DNA from: Saprospiraceae bacterium
Lineage (GTDB): Bacteria; Bacteroidota; Bacteroidia; Chitinophagales; Saprospiraceae
Reading direction: 5' to 3'
Length of the DNA stretch: 64,000 nucleotides
NCBI GenBank assembly: GCA_019187365.1
Contig: JABARE010000020.1
Span: 1-64,000, forward strand
Below the pieces are notes generated by a model. It did no database searches. It was not told the DNA's origin and saw only the letters and a program-made list of their open reading frames with translations. The translations under genes were made by a program, and so were the position numbers. Positions 54,170 to 62,554 of this stretch are shown one piece after another (position 1 is the first letter of the stretch; each line of letters starts with the position of its first letter).

Positions 54170-54818
54170 GGGAACAACGCGCGAATGACTTTAGGACTGC
54201 AGGCTATTAAGGAAAGGGATGCGCTGAAACCACTTGTAAGGGAACAACGCGCGAATGACTTTAGGACTGCAGGCTATTAAGGAAAGGGATGCGCTGAAAC
54301 CACTTGTAAGGGAACAACGCGCGAATGACTTTAGGACTGCAGGCTATTAAGGAAAGGGATGCGCTGAAACCACTTGTAAGGGAACAACGCGCGAATGACT
54401 TTACGACTGCAAACCATCAAGGGAAGGGCTGTGGTGAAACGGCAAGCTAGGTATCAGCCTGTACAAAACTTTAGGGCTGCAGGCTATTAAGGAAAGGGCT
54501 GCGCTGAAACCACTTGTAAGGGAACAACGCGCGAAGGACTTTAGGACTGCAGACCATCAAGGTAAGTGATGTAGTGAGATCGCCTGTAAGGGAACAACGC
54601 GCGAAGGACTTTAGGGCTGCAGACCATCAAGGCAGAGGATGCAATGAAACCACATGCAGGGAATCATCGTGCGAAGGACTTTAGGACTGCAAACCATCAA
54701 GGGAAGGGATGCGGTGAAACGGCAAGCAAGGTATCAGCCTGTACAAAACTTTAGGGCTGCAGGCTATTAAGGAAAGGGCTGCAGTGAAACCACCTGTAAG
54801 GGATCAACGTGCGAATGG
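54170..54818. repeat. 70-bp minisatellite, nine full units plus a partial
   Basis: Units start at 54170, 54240, 54310, 54380, 54450, 54520, 54590, 54659 and 54730, with a 19-bp partial at 54800. The first three are identical over the full 70 bp. The core is actttagg(a/g)ctgcag followed by caaggnaaggg and tgaaac. Units at 54450 and 54730 begin with a different sequence (ggtatcagcctgtacaaaac) and each follows a unit ending in ggcaag, giving a higher-order period of four units. No frame is kept through it. Confidence 0.9.
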
Positions 54819-54864
54819 ATACGGGTTCGCTGAAGGGCAGAGAATGGGTTGCGGACGGACAAGC

Positions 54865-55263
54865 CTAACGGGTCCGGGGAAGGATGAAGCCATTTTCAAC
54901 TCGCGAAAAATTTAGCTTGGGGTAATAGTTTATGGCTTCCGGAGCCGAAAGCAGCAGCAGCATGGCCTGGTCGCCAATTTCTTCTTTTGTCAGCGCGACG
55001 AGTTTTTTGCCAATGCCGGCATGCTGATAATCTTTTCTGATGGCAAGGTCTGACAGATAACAGCAAAACGAGAAATCCGTGATCGACCGTGCAATACCAA
55101 CCAGTACATCTCCATCCCAGGCACTGACAATGAGATTGGAGTTAGCATACATGCGGCCGATGCGATCGGGGTCGTTTACCGGCCGGTTGATCCCGGAACT
55201 TGTATATAAATCGATGATCTGACCAGTCAGAGGTGTTATGTCGTTTCTGTAATCTATTGCCAT
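54865..55263 (-). CDS. GNAT-family N-acetyltransferase
   Basis: The 132-residue protein shows the acetyl-CoA loop RKDYQHAGIGKKLVALT and the downstream LLLLSAPEAINYYPKLNF. The size and motif order fit a stand-alone GNAT of the ElaA/PhnO-like branch; the substrate is unknown. The gene ends about 45 bp from the minisatellite. Confidence 0.9.
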   Translation of the reverse strand: MAIDYRNDITPLTGQIIDLYTSSGINRPVNDPDRIGRMYANSNLIVSAWDGDVLVGIARSITDFSFCCYLSDLAIRKDYQHAGIGKKLVALTKEEIGDQAMLLLLSAPEAINYYPKLNFSRVENGFILPRTR

Positions 55264-55775
55264 ATCTTTTATTTAAAGGCAAGGTTAAGCAATTCTCCCA
55301 GAAAACCAATCGCATGCATTTGGAAATGGCCTGTAGGGTGTGCAAACTGGATATTGTTTATCAACCAGACCACGACACCCACATCGAATGCAAGGCAGTT
55401 CTCCGAAAACCAGCAAATTTCAAGCAACAAATCAGAGTCGGAGTGCGGGCATCCCTTGGGCGTTTCAACTCTTTTGAGTGCACTTTGAGAGTCCATAGGG
55501 AACCACTTGGGAACATGGCAACCAAGTCTTGGGATTATTGTAAATTGCTTCCTGGCAATTCAGAAGCGCAAAGGCAGTATCGGAAATGGCAACTCCAGGT
55601 GGAACTGCCTGCTTTATAATAGAAATTCGAGCTGCCCTTGAGGTTCATACAAAGGCGAAGGGAGGCAATTCGCCCTGCCGGAAAGTCAGGGAAGTGAGGC
55701 GGGGTCTCATTCAGCGGTTTGGTATGACTATGCTCTGGCGCCTACAAAGAGCGTTTTGAAGCGGAAGAGCATCCA
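55264..55775. other. Stretch without a supported gene
   Basis: About 510 bp. A 75-residue minus-strand frame (55269-55496) has protein-like hydrophobic parts, but no family is recognised and the opposite strand is also open, so no call is made. Confidence 0.5.
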
Positions 55776-56273
55776 TTACTTTTTCAATTCCGGAAAGATG
55801 CGTAGGCCGATGTGGCGAATTCCCACGATCGATGCTGTTCGCCCATTCTGGTATAGGCTGAGCCGGTACTCGCCCGGCTGAGGAAATTTAAAGCGGGGCT
55901 GAAGCGTGAGCGTGACGAAACAATTTTCCCCCCTGCATTTTCCGAATGGTCTTCCAACATCATCAAAAAGTTCCAGACTCAACACCTGCTCACGGTTGCT
56001 TGAATCCGGGAACCGGGTCACTGTTTTTACGTATTGGTTCTGAAAAGGAAATTCTGCATCGTGTTCAACGACAAGTTCCATGACATACCATTGGGTAGTG
56101 TCACCAACAGACCAGGAAAATTCAAGGTTTTCTTCAGCGCGCCAGGTTCCCTCCCGGATTTCCAGATTGGATTCGTAAAGAACCGGTTCACTGCACGACG
56201 ATAAAACGCCGGCGACCAGGACCAGGGCAAACAGAAAATGGCGGGAGTTACTCAACGGCAGCATGCTGCTCAT
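55776..56273 (-). CDS. gldH: Gliding-motility lipoprotein GldH
   Basis: The 165-residue protein has a lipoprotein signal (LVLVAGVLSSC, Cys about residue 27) followed by SEPVLYESNLEI and a beta-sandwich ending GIRHIGLRI, the GldH pattern. GldH is needed for gliding in Flavobacterium and is also kept in non-gliding relatives with T9SS. Here it starts one base after the dnaJ stop, so it is cotranscribed with grpE-dnaJ. Confidence 0.85.
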   Translation of the reverse strand: MSSMLPLSNSRHFLFALVLVAGVLSSCSEPVLYESNLEIREGTWRAEENLEFSWSVGDTTQWYVMELVVEHDAEFPFQNQYVKTVTRFPDSSNREQVLSLELFDDVGRPFGKCRGENCFVTLTLQPRFKFPQPGEYRLSLYQNGRTASIVGIRHIGLRIFPELKK

Positions 56274-56274
56274 C

Positions 56275-57429
56275 TTAATTAAAATACTCCTTCATGCGCT
56301 CGAAAAAATTCTTTTCCGTTTTGGTCGGGTTGGGCTGAAAATTGGGCATGGATCGCATTTTCTCGAGCAATGCGCGGTCTTCGGCACTGAGGTTTTTGGG
56401 CGTCCAGAGGTTAACGTGTATGAGCTGGTCTCCTTTGTCGTAGGAATGCACGGATGGCAAGCCCATTTCCTTGAGACGGAACATTTTTCCGGATTGCGTT
56501 CCGGGTGGAATTTTGATCTTCGCCGCTCCCTGCAAAGTAGGTACTTCTACCTGACAACCCAGGGCTGCGTCGGCAAAGTTGAGGTATAAATCGTAGTAAA
56601 TGTTGAGACCATCGCGACTGAAATTTTCGTGTGGCTTTTGTTCGATGCTGATCAGCAAGTCGCCTGCAGGCCCCCCATGACTTCCGGCGTTGCCCTTACC
56701 TCGCATCGACAACTGCATTCCTTCTTCGACTCCGGCGGGAATCTGGATTTCAATGGTCTCTTCACCCACTTCGTGCCCGGATCCCTTACAGCTGGCACAA
56801 GTCGCCGAGATCATCTGCCCGGTACCGTGGCAGCTCGGGCATGCGGTGGTCGTCTGCATTTGGCCGAGAAAGGTATTTTTGATCTGGCGGACGTACCCCT
56901 GTCCCTGGCAGGTCGTACAGGTCTTGACCGACTTGCTGTCTTTCGCTCCGGAACCCTTGCAGGTTTTACAGGCCAACTGCTTCTTGACCTTGATCTTTTT
57001 GGTTACGCCGTTTGCAATCTCCTCCAGACTTAAGCTGACTTTAATGCGCAGGTTGCTGCCTTTATTGGAGGAAGCGGCTCCCCCTCCCCGCCCGAAAAAG
57101 GATTCAAAGGGAGAACCGCTGTCGCCAAAAATGTCGCCAAACTGACTAAAAATGTCGTCCATCGTCATTCCATGGCCACCGGGGCCGCCATATCCGGCAT
57201 TGGGATCGACCCCCGCATGCCCATAGCGGTCGTAGCGCGCCTTTTTATCGGCATCGCTCAGCACTTCATACGCTTCCGCAGCTTCCTTGAATTTGTCTTC
57301 TGCAGCCTTGTCTCCGGGATTTCGGTCGGGGTGATACTGCATGGCAACTTTGCGGTAAGCCTTCTTGATGACATCAGCGTCCGCATTTTTCGCTACTCCC
57401 AGTATTTCGTAATAATCTCTTTTTGCCAT
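56275..57429 (-). CDS. dnaJ: Chaperone DnaJ
   Basis: The 384-residue type I Hsp40 has a J domain with HPD (residues about 33-35), a Gly/Phe-rich linker, four CxxCxGxG zinc motifs ([32 protein letters not shown]) and the C-terminal substrate-binding domain ([20 protein letters not shown]). It stimulates DnaK; dnaK itself is not in the window. It follows grpE by 27 bp. Confidence 0.97.
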   Translation of the reverse strand: MAKRDYYEILGVAKNADADVIKKAYRKVAMQYHPDRNPGDKAAEDKFKEAAEAYEVLSDADKKARYDRYGHAGVDPNAGYGGPGGHGMTMDDIFSQFGDIFGDSGSPFESFFGRGGGAASSNKGSNLRIKVSLSLEEIANGVTKKIKVKKQLACKTCKGSGAKDSKSVKTCTTCQGQGYVRQIKNTFLGQMQTTTACPSCHGTGQMISATCASCKGSGHEVGEETIEIQIPAGVEEGMQLSMRGKGNAGSHGGPAGDLLISIEQKPHENFSRDGLNIYYDLYLNFADAALGCQVEVPTLQGAAKIKIPPGTQSGKMFRLKEMGLPSVHSYDKGDQLIHVNLWTPKNLSAEDRALLEKMRSMPNFQPNPTKTEKNFFERMKEYFN

Positions 57430-57456
57430 GGTGCGATCTTGCAGAAATGCAATTTA

Positions 57457-58011
57457 TTATTGTTTGGCCACGACGACTTTGGCAAACCGGATGATCTTCT
57501 GGTTGAGGAGGTAGGCTTTTTCGAGTGTATCCACCACCTTGCCACGCATCGCCTCTGTGGGGGCAGCAATTTCAGTAACGGCCTCGTGAACGGAAGGATC
57601 AAAACGTTGACCCGTTGATTCAACAGACTCAAGCCCCTTTGCCTGTAATATTCCCACCAGCTTTTGGTGAACCAAACGCATGCCCTCAGGGTAAATGTCG
57701 TTGCGCTGGTGCTCCTGAGAGAGTTTCTCCGCTCTTTCGAAATCGTCGAGCACCACCAACAGGTCCTGGATGACTTCCTGACTTGCATTGCGGATCAACT
57801 CGATTTTTTCTTTCAAACTGCGCTTTTTGAAATTGTCGAATTCCGCATAGAGCCGGATGTATTTGTCTTTCTGCTCTGCCAGTTCTTCTCGCATCAGATC
57901 CAGCGCATCGGGGGCAGGAAGCTCTGCCGTTTGTGCGCCGTCATCTAAGCCGGAATGGCCTTGCTCCTCAATGGGCGTCTCCCCCTCAATCGGTCGCCGT
58001 TTATCTTCCAT
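57457..58011 (-). CDS. grpE: Nucleotide exchange factor GrpE
   Basis: The 184-residue protein has an acidic N-terminus, a long helix (LAEQKDKYIRLYAEFDNFKKRS) and the C-terminal beta domain (GQRFDPSVHEAVTEIAAPTEAMRGKVVDTLEKAYLLNQKIIRFAKVVVAKQ end). It exchanges nucleotide on DnaK. First gene of grpE-dnaJ-gldH. Confidence 0.96.
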   Translation of the reverse strand: MEDKRRPIEGETPIEEQGHSGLDDGAQTAELPAPDALDLMREELAEQKDKYIRLYAEFDNFKKRSLKEKIELIRNASQEVIQDLLVVLDDFERAEKLSQEHQRNDIYPEGMRLVHQKLVGILQAKGLESVESTGQRFDPSVHEAVTEIAAPTEAMRGKVVDTLEKAYLLNQKIIRFAKVVVAKQ

Positions 58012-58080
58012 AGGTCTCTGCGTTTAATTGGTAAAATGCACGCGCAAGAATGCTGCCATTTGAGAAAACAGGCCAATTTG

Positions 58081-58605
58081 TCAGTTTTTCAACTTTTGGT
58101 AAGCCAAAAATGCGTCCAATTCGGAAATGTTAGGATCAGAAAGGGCGATCCGCCCGTCGGGGCCAACCAGGTATTTGGCAGGAATGGAACGGATGCCAAA
58201 CAGCCGCGCCACGGGACTCTGCAATTGATTGGTTTCAATGACATGATGTGGCCAGATCAACCGGTCGTCCGCAATGGCTCTAAGGCCCTGTTCGACGTCA
58301 CTTTCGAGTGCTATGCTCAGAAATGCAATGCCATCGGCTTGTTTGAATTTTACGTCGCGATATTTCTCATACATCATGACCAGGATTGGGTTTTCCCGGC
58401 GACAAGGACCGCACCAGGATCCCCAGAAGTCGATGAGCAGGTATTTTCCCCTGAAATCGCCGAGGGAAAGTGGCTGCTGGTGAATGTCGGTTGTGGAAAA
58501 GACCGGGGCCGGCTGGCCCAAGACCAGCATGGGCTTGAAATAGAAATAGTGAACGAGAAAGGCCAAAAGGCCAGTCAGCGCAAAGCTTATCAGGAACTTT
58601 TTCAT
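58081..58605 (-). CDS. TlpA/ResA-like thioredoxin-fold protein
   Basis: The start at 58605 (MKKFLISFALTGLLAFLVHYF) gives an N-terminal membrane anchor; an upstream codon at 58641 is less likely. The thioredoxin domain has the redox motif WGSWCGPCRRENP (about residues 70-82) and the cis-Pro region SIPAKYLVG. It should reduce disulfides in the periplasm. The gene ends 69 bp upstream of grpE on the same strand. Confidence 0.92.
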   Translation of the reverse strand: MKKFLISFALTGLLAFLVHYFYFKPMLVLGQPAPVFSTTDIHQQPLSLGDFRGKYLLIDFWGSWCGPCRRENPILVMMYEKYRDVKFKQADGIAFLSIALESDVEQGLRAIADDRLIWPHHVIETNQLQSPVARLFGIRSIPAKYLVGPDGRIALSDPNISELDAFLAYQKLKN

Positions 58606-58707
58606 GGGTAAACGGGATGATGGCGGTCGTTCACGCCGCAAGTTAAGGCTTGCCCCTCTATCTCAGGACTTGGCGGAGAGGATGCCCTTCTGTTTCGAAC
58701 AGACCCC

Positions 58708-58715
58708 TAACTTTG
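58708..58715 (+). promoter_or_regulatory. Putative -7 element (TAACTTTG)
   Basis: Exact TAnnTTTG ending 7 nt before the ATG of the flavin reductase-like gene; a clear TTG at -33 is lacking. Confidence 0.4.
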
Positions 58716-58722
58716 CCCAATT

Positions 58723-59601
58723 ATGAAGAGAGTCATTGTTCCCGGAACGCTTCCGACGGGGGATTTGCACCAGTATTTACTCGGCACAGTAGCTCCGCGC
58801 CCCATTGCGCTGGTGAGTACAGTGGACGCGGAAGGCAGAAGCAACCTGGCTCCGTACAGCTTTTTCAACGCTTTCAGTTCCAATCCTCCCATACTGGTAT
58901 TTTCCTCAAACCGGCGCGTTGAAGACAATACCACCAAGGATACCCTCCACAATGTGCGGGCGACGGGAGAATGCGTGGTCAACGCGGTGAGCTATTCCAT
59001 TGTAAGGCAGATGATGTTATGCTCGGTGGAGCTGCCCGCCGGAGTGTCGGAATTCGACTGGTCCGGTTTCACGGAAGTGCGGGGTGAGGTCGTTGCAGCT
59101 CCGCTGGTTGCCGAGTCGCCGGTAAACTTGGAGTGCAAGGTGGCCAACATCATCACCCTGGGCGAGCACGGTGGTGCCGGACACTTGATCGTCTGCGAGG
59201 TGCTGCGGATTCACATCCGCGAAGACGTGCTCGACGCCAACGGAAAGATTGACCCGCACCGGATCGACCTGGTCGGACGCATGGGCCGTGCATTTTACGT
59301 GCGGGCAAGCGGAGACGCCGTAATGGCCATGCCCCAAACGCAGAAACTGCCGGTGGTTGGGTACCCGGGACTTCCGGAACACGTGCGCCAAAGCCTTCAG
59401 CTCAGCGCCAACGACGTAGCGACGCTGGCGGGAGGGCGCTCCTTTCCTGGCCGCGATGAGGCCAGATTGGAAGTGATGGGAAACCCCATCCTGGCTCCAT
59501 GCCTGACCTGGCCATTGGAAGAAATCCACCGGAAAGCTTCTGAGCTGATTCGTGCCGGCGATGCCGAATGGGCTGCACGACTCCTGGCCTCTATAGGTTA
59601 A
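58723..59601 (+). CDS. Flavin reductase-like FMN-binding protein
   Basis: The 292-residue protein has the split-barrel flavin reductase domain in residues about 15-200 (TVAPRPIALVSTVDAEGRSNLAPYSFF; NAVSY; LIVCEVLRIHI) and a C-terminal helical extension of about 80 residues (GNPILAPCLTWPLEEI) known from Bacteroidota homologues. It is predicted to bind FMN and reduce flavin or act as an oxidoreductase. It is convergent with pyrD. Confidence 0.9.
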   Translation: MKRVIVPGTLPTGDLHQYLLGTVAPRPIALVSTVDAEGRSNLAPYSFFNAFSSNPPILVFSSNRRVEDNTTKDTLHNVRATGECVVNAVSYSIVRQMMLCSVELPAGVSEFDWSGFTEVRGEVVAAPLVAESPVNLECKVANIITLGEHGGAGHLIVCEVLRIHIREDVLDANGKIDPHRIDLVGRMGRAFYVRASGDAVMAMPQTQKLPVVGYPGLPEHVRQSLQLSANDVATLAGGRSFPGRDEARLEVMGNPILAPCLTWPLEEIHRKASELIRAGDAEWAARLLASIG

Positions 59602-59657
59602 CGTTTGTTAGTTAAACTAACTAACGTTAATAATAAAAACTAACTAACGTTTGTATT
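59598..59657. repeat. Palindromic cluster between convergent genes
   Basis: A 16-bp inverted repeat with one mismatch (ttaacgtttgttagtt / aactaactaacgttaa) overlaps the stop of the flavin reductase gene. A further aactaacgtttgta runs into the last codons of pyrD. The motifs resemble the recurring CTAACGAACGTTCGTTAG palindrome. There is no T-run on either side, so it is not a typical terminator. Confidence 0.6.
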
Positions 59658-60707
59658 TTTAGGATTGACCCCTCCGTTGTAGCCCATTTGAAGCAAACCC
59701 GCATTGATGCGCCGTACAACCATCGGCCCTTCATAGATCAGCCCGGTGTAGAGCTGGACCCACCTGGCCCCCGCAGCCATGCGACGGTGTGCGTCTTCGG
59801 CAGTGGCAATGCCGCCCACACCGATCAACCGCAACTCACCCCCTATGGATTGGAGGTAGCCCAGCCGGCTCTGTGCCATTTCTCGCAGCGCCTGCCCGCT
59901 CAAGCCTCCTGTCTCCATGGCGACGTGTTGCTCGAGTAAACTGGCGGGACGGCCAATGGTGGTGTTGCAGGCGATGATGCCCGAAAAGCCGTTGTTGCGA
60001 ACGACTTCAGCCACGTCGCATAGAGGAGAAGGCTCCAGGTCCGGGGCGATTTTCAAAAACAGCGGCAATGGCCGCTTGAGTTGACGGTTTGCGTCGCTCA
60101 GCGAGCCCAGCAAGCGGTCGAGGGGTTCGCGCTCCTGAAGCTTACGCAGCCCCGGAGTATTGGGCGAGCTGACGTTTACGGCTATGTAATCTGCGTAGGG
60201 AGCCAGGGTTTGAAAACAAGTGAGGTAATCGTCAACAGCAAGATCTTCCGGCGTATCCTTGTTCTTTCCAATGTTGACCCCAACGACAAAACCTTCGGGA
60301 CGCACAAAGTGCCTGAGCCGTAAAGCCAGAGCCTGAGCGCCCTCGTTGTTGAATCCCATCCGGTTGATGATCGAACGGTCGCGGGGCAGTCGAAACAACC
60401 TGGGTTTTGGATTTCCGGGCTGCGGCCGGGGAGTTACGGTTCCCAACTCCACATGTCCAAATCCCAAACAGGCCATAACATCGAGCCACCGCCCGTCTTT
60501 GTCGAACCCGGCCGCAAGGCCAACGGGATTGCGCGCCACCAGCCCGCACACATCCGTTTTCAGGCGATCGTCCTCCAGGCAAAACCAGCGCCTCAACAAA
60601 GATGCCGCACCGGGAACGCGCAGGCCAATCGACATGGCCTGCATGGCCAGCACGTGCGCGCGTTCGGCATCCAGCATAAAAAAAGCCCGGCGAAGGATAT
60701 TCCACAT
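59640..60707 (-). CDS. pyrD: Quinone-dependent dihydroorotate dehydrogenase
   Basis: The 355-residue class 2 enzyme has the N-terminal membrane-contact helices (MWNILRRAFFMLDAERAHVLAMQ), NPVGLAAGFDKDG, the FMN-binding NRMGFNNEGA, VNVSSPNTPGLR with the catalytic Ser, and IGVGGIATAEDA. It oxidises dihydroorotate to orotate using quinone in pyrimidine synthesis. It lies 3 bp after dnaX on the same strand. Its last codons (NTNVS) lie in the palindromic cluster. Confidence 0.97.
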   Translation of the reverse strand: MWNILRRAFFMLDAERAHVLAMQAMSIGLRVPGAASLLRRWFCLEDDRLKTDVCGLVARNPVGLAAGFDKDGRWLDVMACLGFGHVELGTVTPRPQPGNPKPRLFRLPRDRSIINRMGFNNEGAQALALRLRHFVRPEGFVVGVNIGKNKDTPEDLAVDDYLTCFQTLAPYADYIAVNVSSPNTPGLRKLQEREPLDRLLGSLSDANRQLKRPLPLFLKIAPDLEPSPLCDVAEVVRNNGFSGIIACNTTIGRPASLLEQHVAMETGGLSGQALREMAQSRLGYLQSIGGELRLIGVGGIATAEDAHRRMAAGARWVQLYTGLIYEGPMVVRRINAGLLQMGYNGGVNPKNTNVS

Positions 60708-60710
60708 GAT

Positions 60711-62423
60711 CTAGTCTTCGTTGAGCCTCAGCTGCATCTTTTCTCGGAAGGCTGCGAGATGAGGATTCTTTTCCACCATCAGCTCGTATTTTTCTTTTCC
60801 GGAGTAATATTTCACCGGCTTCTTAGCCTCCGCCGATGCCATGGTGGGATCAATCTCAACGTAAAAGCGGAGGTTTTTGTCGGCGAAGGTTGCTCGTAAC
60901 CGGTCGTCGAGGTGAAGTTCCGAACGGATTGTTTCGCGTGCGATGACGCCCCCGACAAGAATGCGGACGGCATGATCCTCAACCACGTATTGGGCCAATT
61001 TCATGCATGCTTTGAGCGAGGCAGGCAGCTCGCTTTCCAGAAGTTGATCCCAAAATGCCTGGGCCGTTTCCGGGTTGAAGGGGATGAGTTGTTCGCGTCG
61101 CTTCTGTTCGCTTACCAGAATCTTCGTTTTTAAATCTTCAAGGCTGCCAAGACGTGGTATCTCTGGCTGGGCTTCCTGTTTTGGAGGTGGAGGGGCAATC
61201 TTTGGCGGAGCGAAAGGCTTTGCCGGTGATGGGGTTTCGGGTTCCGGTGGGGAAATGGGGCTGCTCCCCTGACTCAATTCATTTTTTTTTTCCACCGGGA
61301 TGAGCTCCTCGGATGCGTTTCGGGTCGTTTTGCGGCCGGCGTGGCAGAGCTTGATCACCAGGATCTCGGCATGCAGTCGCTTGTTGCGGGCACGCACGAG
61401 GTTGACATCCGATTCGTGCACCAGGTCGAGCCAACCCGTGAGACCAGACCAGCTGCAGGCTTTGGCCTGCTCCGAATAGCGCAACCGCAGGTTTTCGCTG
61501 CCGCTGAACAAAGCAAACATCGCGGGATCTTTAGCCACCATTAGGTTGCGCAGATGGCCAGCCAGTCCTTCGATCAGCACATCGGGATCAAAGCCCCGTT
61601 GCAGCACTTCGTCGACCAGCAGCATGGCCTGGCGGACGTCTTCTTCCAGGATGGCGTCTGCGAATTTGAAAAAGTAGTCGTAATCGAGTACGTTCAGGTT
61701 CTCTAATACGTCGGTGTAGCGAAGCGCGTTTCCGGAAAAACTGCGTATGCGGTCAAACATCGAAAGAGCATCCCGCATGGCGCCGTCAGCCTTTTGAGCG
61801 ATCAGGTACAAGGCCTCTTCGTCGGTGCCGAGGTGTTCGACTTCGGCGATGCGTTGGAGTTGCCGGACGATGTCCTTTTCTCCAATTCTGCGAAAATCGT
61901 ATACCTGACAGCGGCTGAGGATCGTCGGGATGATCTTGTGTTTTTCCGTCGTCGCCAGGATGAATTTTGCAAAGGGAGGCGGCTCTTCAAGTGTTTTGAG
62001 GAAGGCGTTGAAGGCTTGAGTAGAAAGCATGTGCACCTCGTCGACGATGTAGACCTTGTATTTACCCGCCTGGGGCTGGTACCGAACCTGGTCTACGAGT
62101 TCGCGAATGTCGTCCACTGAATTATTGCTCGCGGCGTCGAGTTCGAAAATGTTGAAGGATGCATTTTCCATAGATGCCAGGCAGGAGGGACAGGCATTGC
62201 AGGGCTCCCAGTCTGCACTGGGCTGCGAGCAGTTCAAAACCCGGGCCAGGATGCGCGCACAGGTCGTCTTTCCAACCCCGCGGGGACCGCAGAACAAAAA
62301 AGCATGGGCGATCTGGCTCTTTGCAAGGGCGTTTTTGAGGGTCGTGGCCACGTGTTCCTGACCGATGACGTCCGCCCAACGGAGTGGGCGGTATTTGCGT
62401 GCCGATACGACGAATTCGCTCAT
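60711..62423 (-). CDS. dnaX: DNA polymerase III subunit gamma/tau
   Basis: The ATG at 62423 gives MSEFVVSARKYRPLRWADVIGQ, the family start; the frame extends further upstream without homology. The 570-residue clamp-loader ATPase has the P-loop GPRGVGKTT (46-54), a zinc site at Cys65, 75, 78 and 81, DEVHMLS (Walker B) and a Pro-rich tau linker (about residues 415-455). It loads the sliding clamp. A TACATTTG element lies 12 nt upstream of the start. Confidence 0.96.
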   Translation of the reverse strand: MSEFVVSARKYRPLRWADVIGQEHVATTLKNALAKSQIAHAFLFCGPRGVGKTTCARILARVLNCSQPSADWEPCNACPSCLASMENASFNIFELDAASNNSVDDIRELVDQVRYQPQAGKYKVYIVDEVHMLSTQAFNAFLKTLEEPPPFAKFILATTEKHKIIPTILSRCQVYDFRRIGEKDIVRQLQRIAEVEHLGTDEEALYLIAQKADGAMRDALSMFDRIRSFSGNALRYTDVLENLNVLDYDYFFKFADAILEEDVRQAMLLVDEVLQRGFDPDVLIEGLAGHLRNLMVAKDPAMFALFSGSENLRLRYSEQAKACSWSGLTGWLDLVHESDVNLVRARNKRLHAEILVIKLCHAGRKTTRNASEELIPVEKKNELSQGSSPISPPEPETPSPAKPFAPPKIAPPPPKQEAQPEIPRLGSLEDLKTKILVSEQKRREQLIPFNPETAQAFWDQLLESELPASLKACMKLAQYVVEDHAVRILVGGVIARETIRSELHLDDRLRATFADKNLRFYVEIDPTMASAEAKKPVKYYSGKEKYELMVEKNPHLAAFREKMQLRLNED

Positions 62424-62435
62424 GTGTACAGGGCC

Positions 62436-62443
62436 CAAATGTA
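62436..62443 (-). promoter_or_regulatory. Putative -7 element (TACATTTG) of dnaX
   Basis: On the minus strand an exact TAnnTTTG lies 12 nt upstream of the dnaX ATG. No TTG at the expected upstream distance. Confidence 0.35.
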
Positions 62444-62554
62444 GGCAAAAAATGGTTCGCCGGAGGAAGGAAGCGGGTGCAGTTTCCACAGGGGCGGATA
62501 CCTGCAAAGCCAACATCTTGTCATCTTTGCAGGGCTTCGCAAAATTTTCACGAC

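Noticed and set aside
55233..55619. 128-codon plus-strand frame beside the GNAT gene
   Set aside because: Its start overlaps the GNAT gene, the opposite strand is equally open, and the product has no recognisable domain.
59598..59657. Bidirectional terminator between the flavin reductase gene and pyrD
   Set aside because: The hairpin is A/T-rich and no T-run follows on either strand, so it is reported as a palindromic cluster instead.
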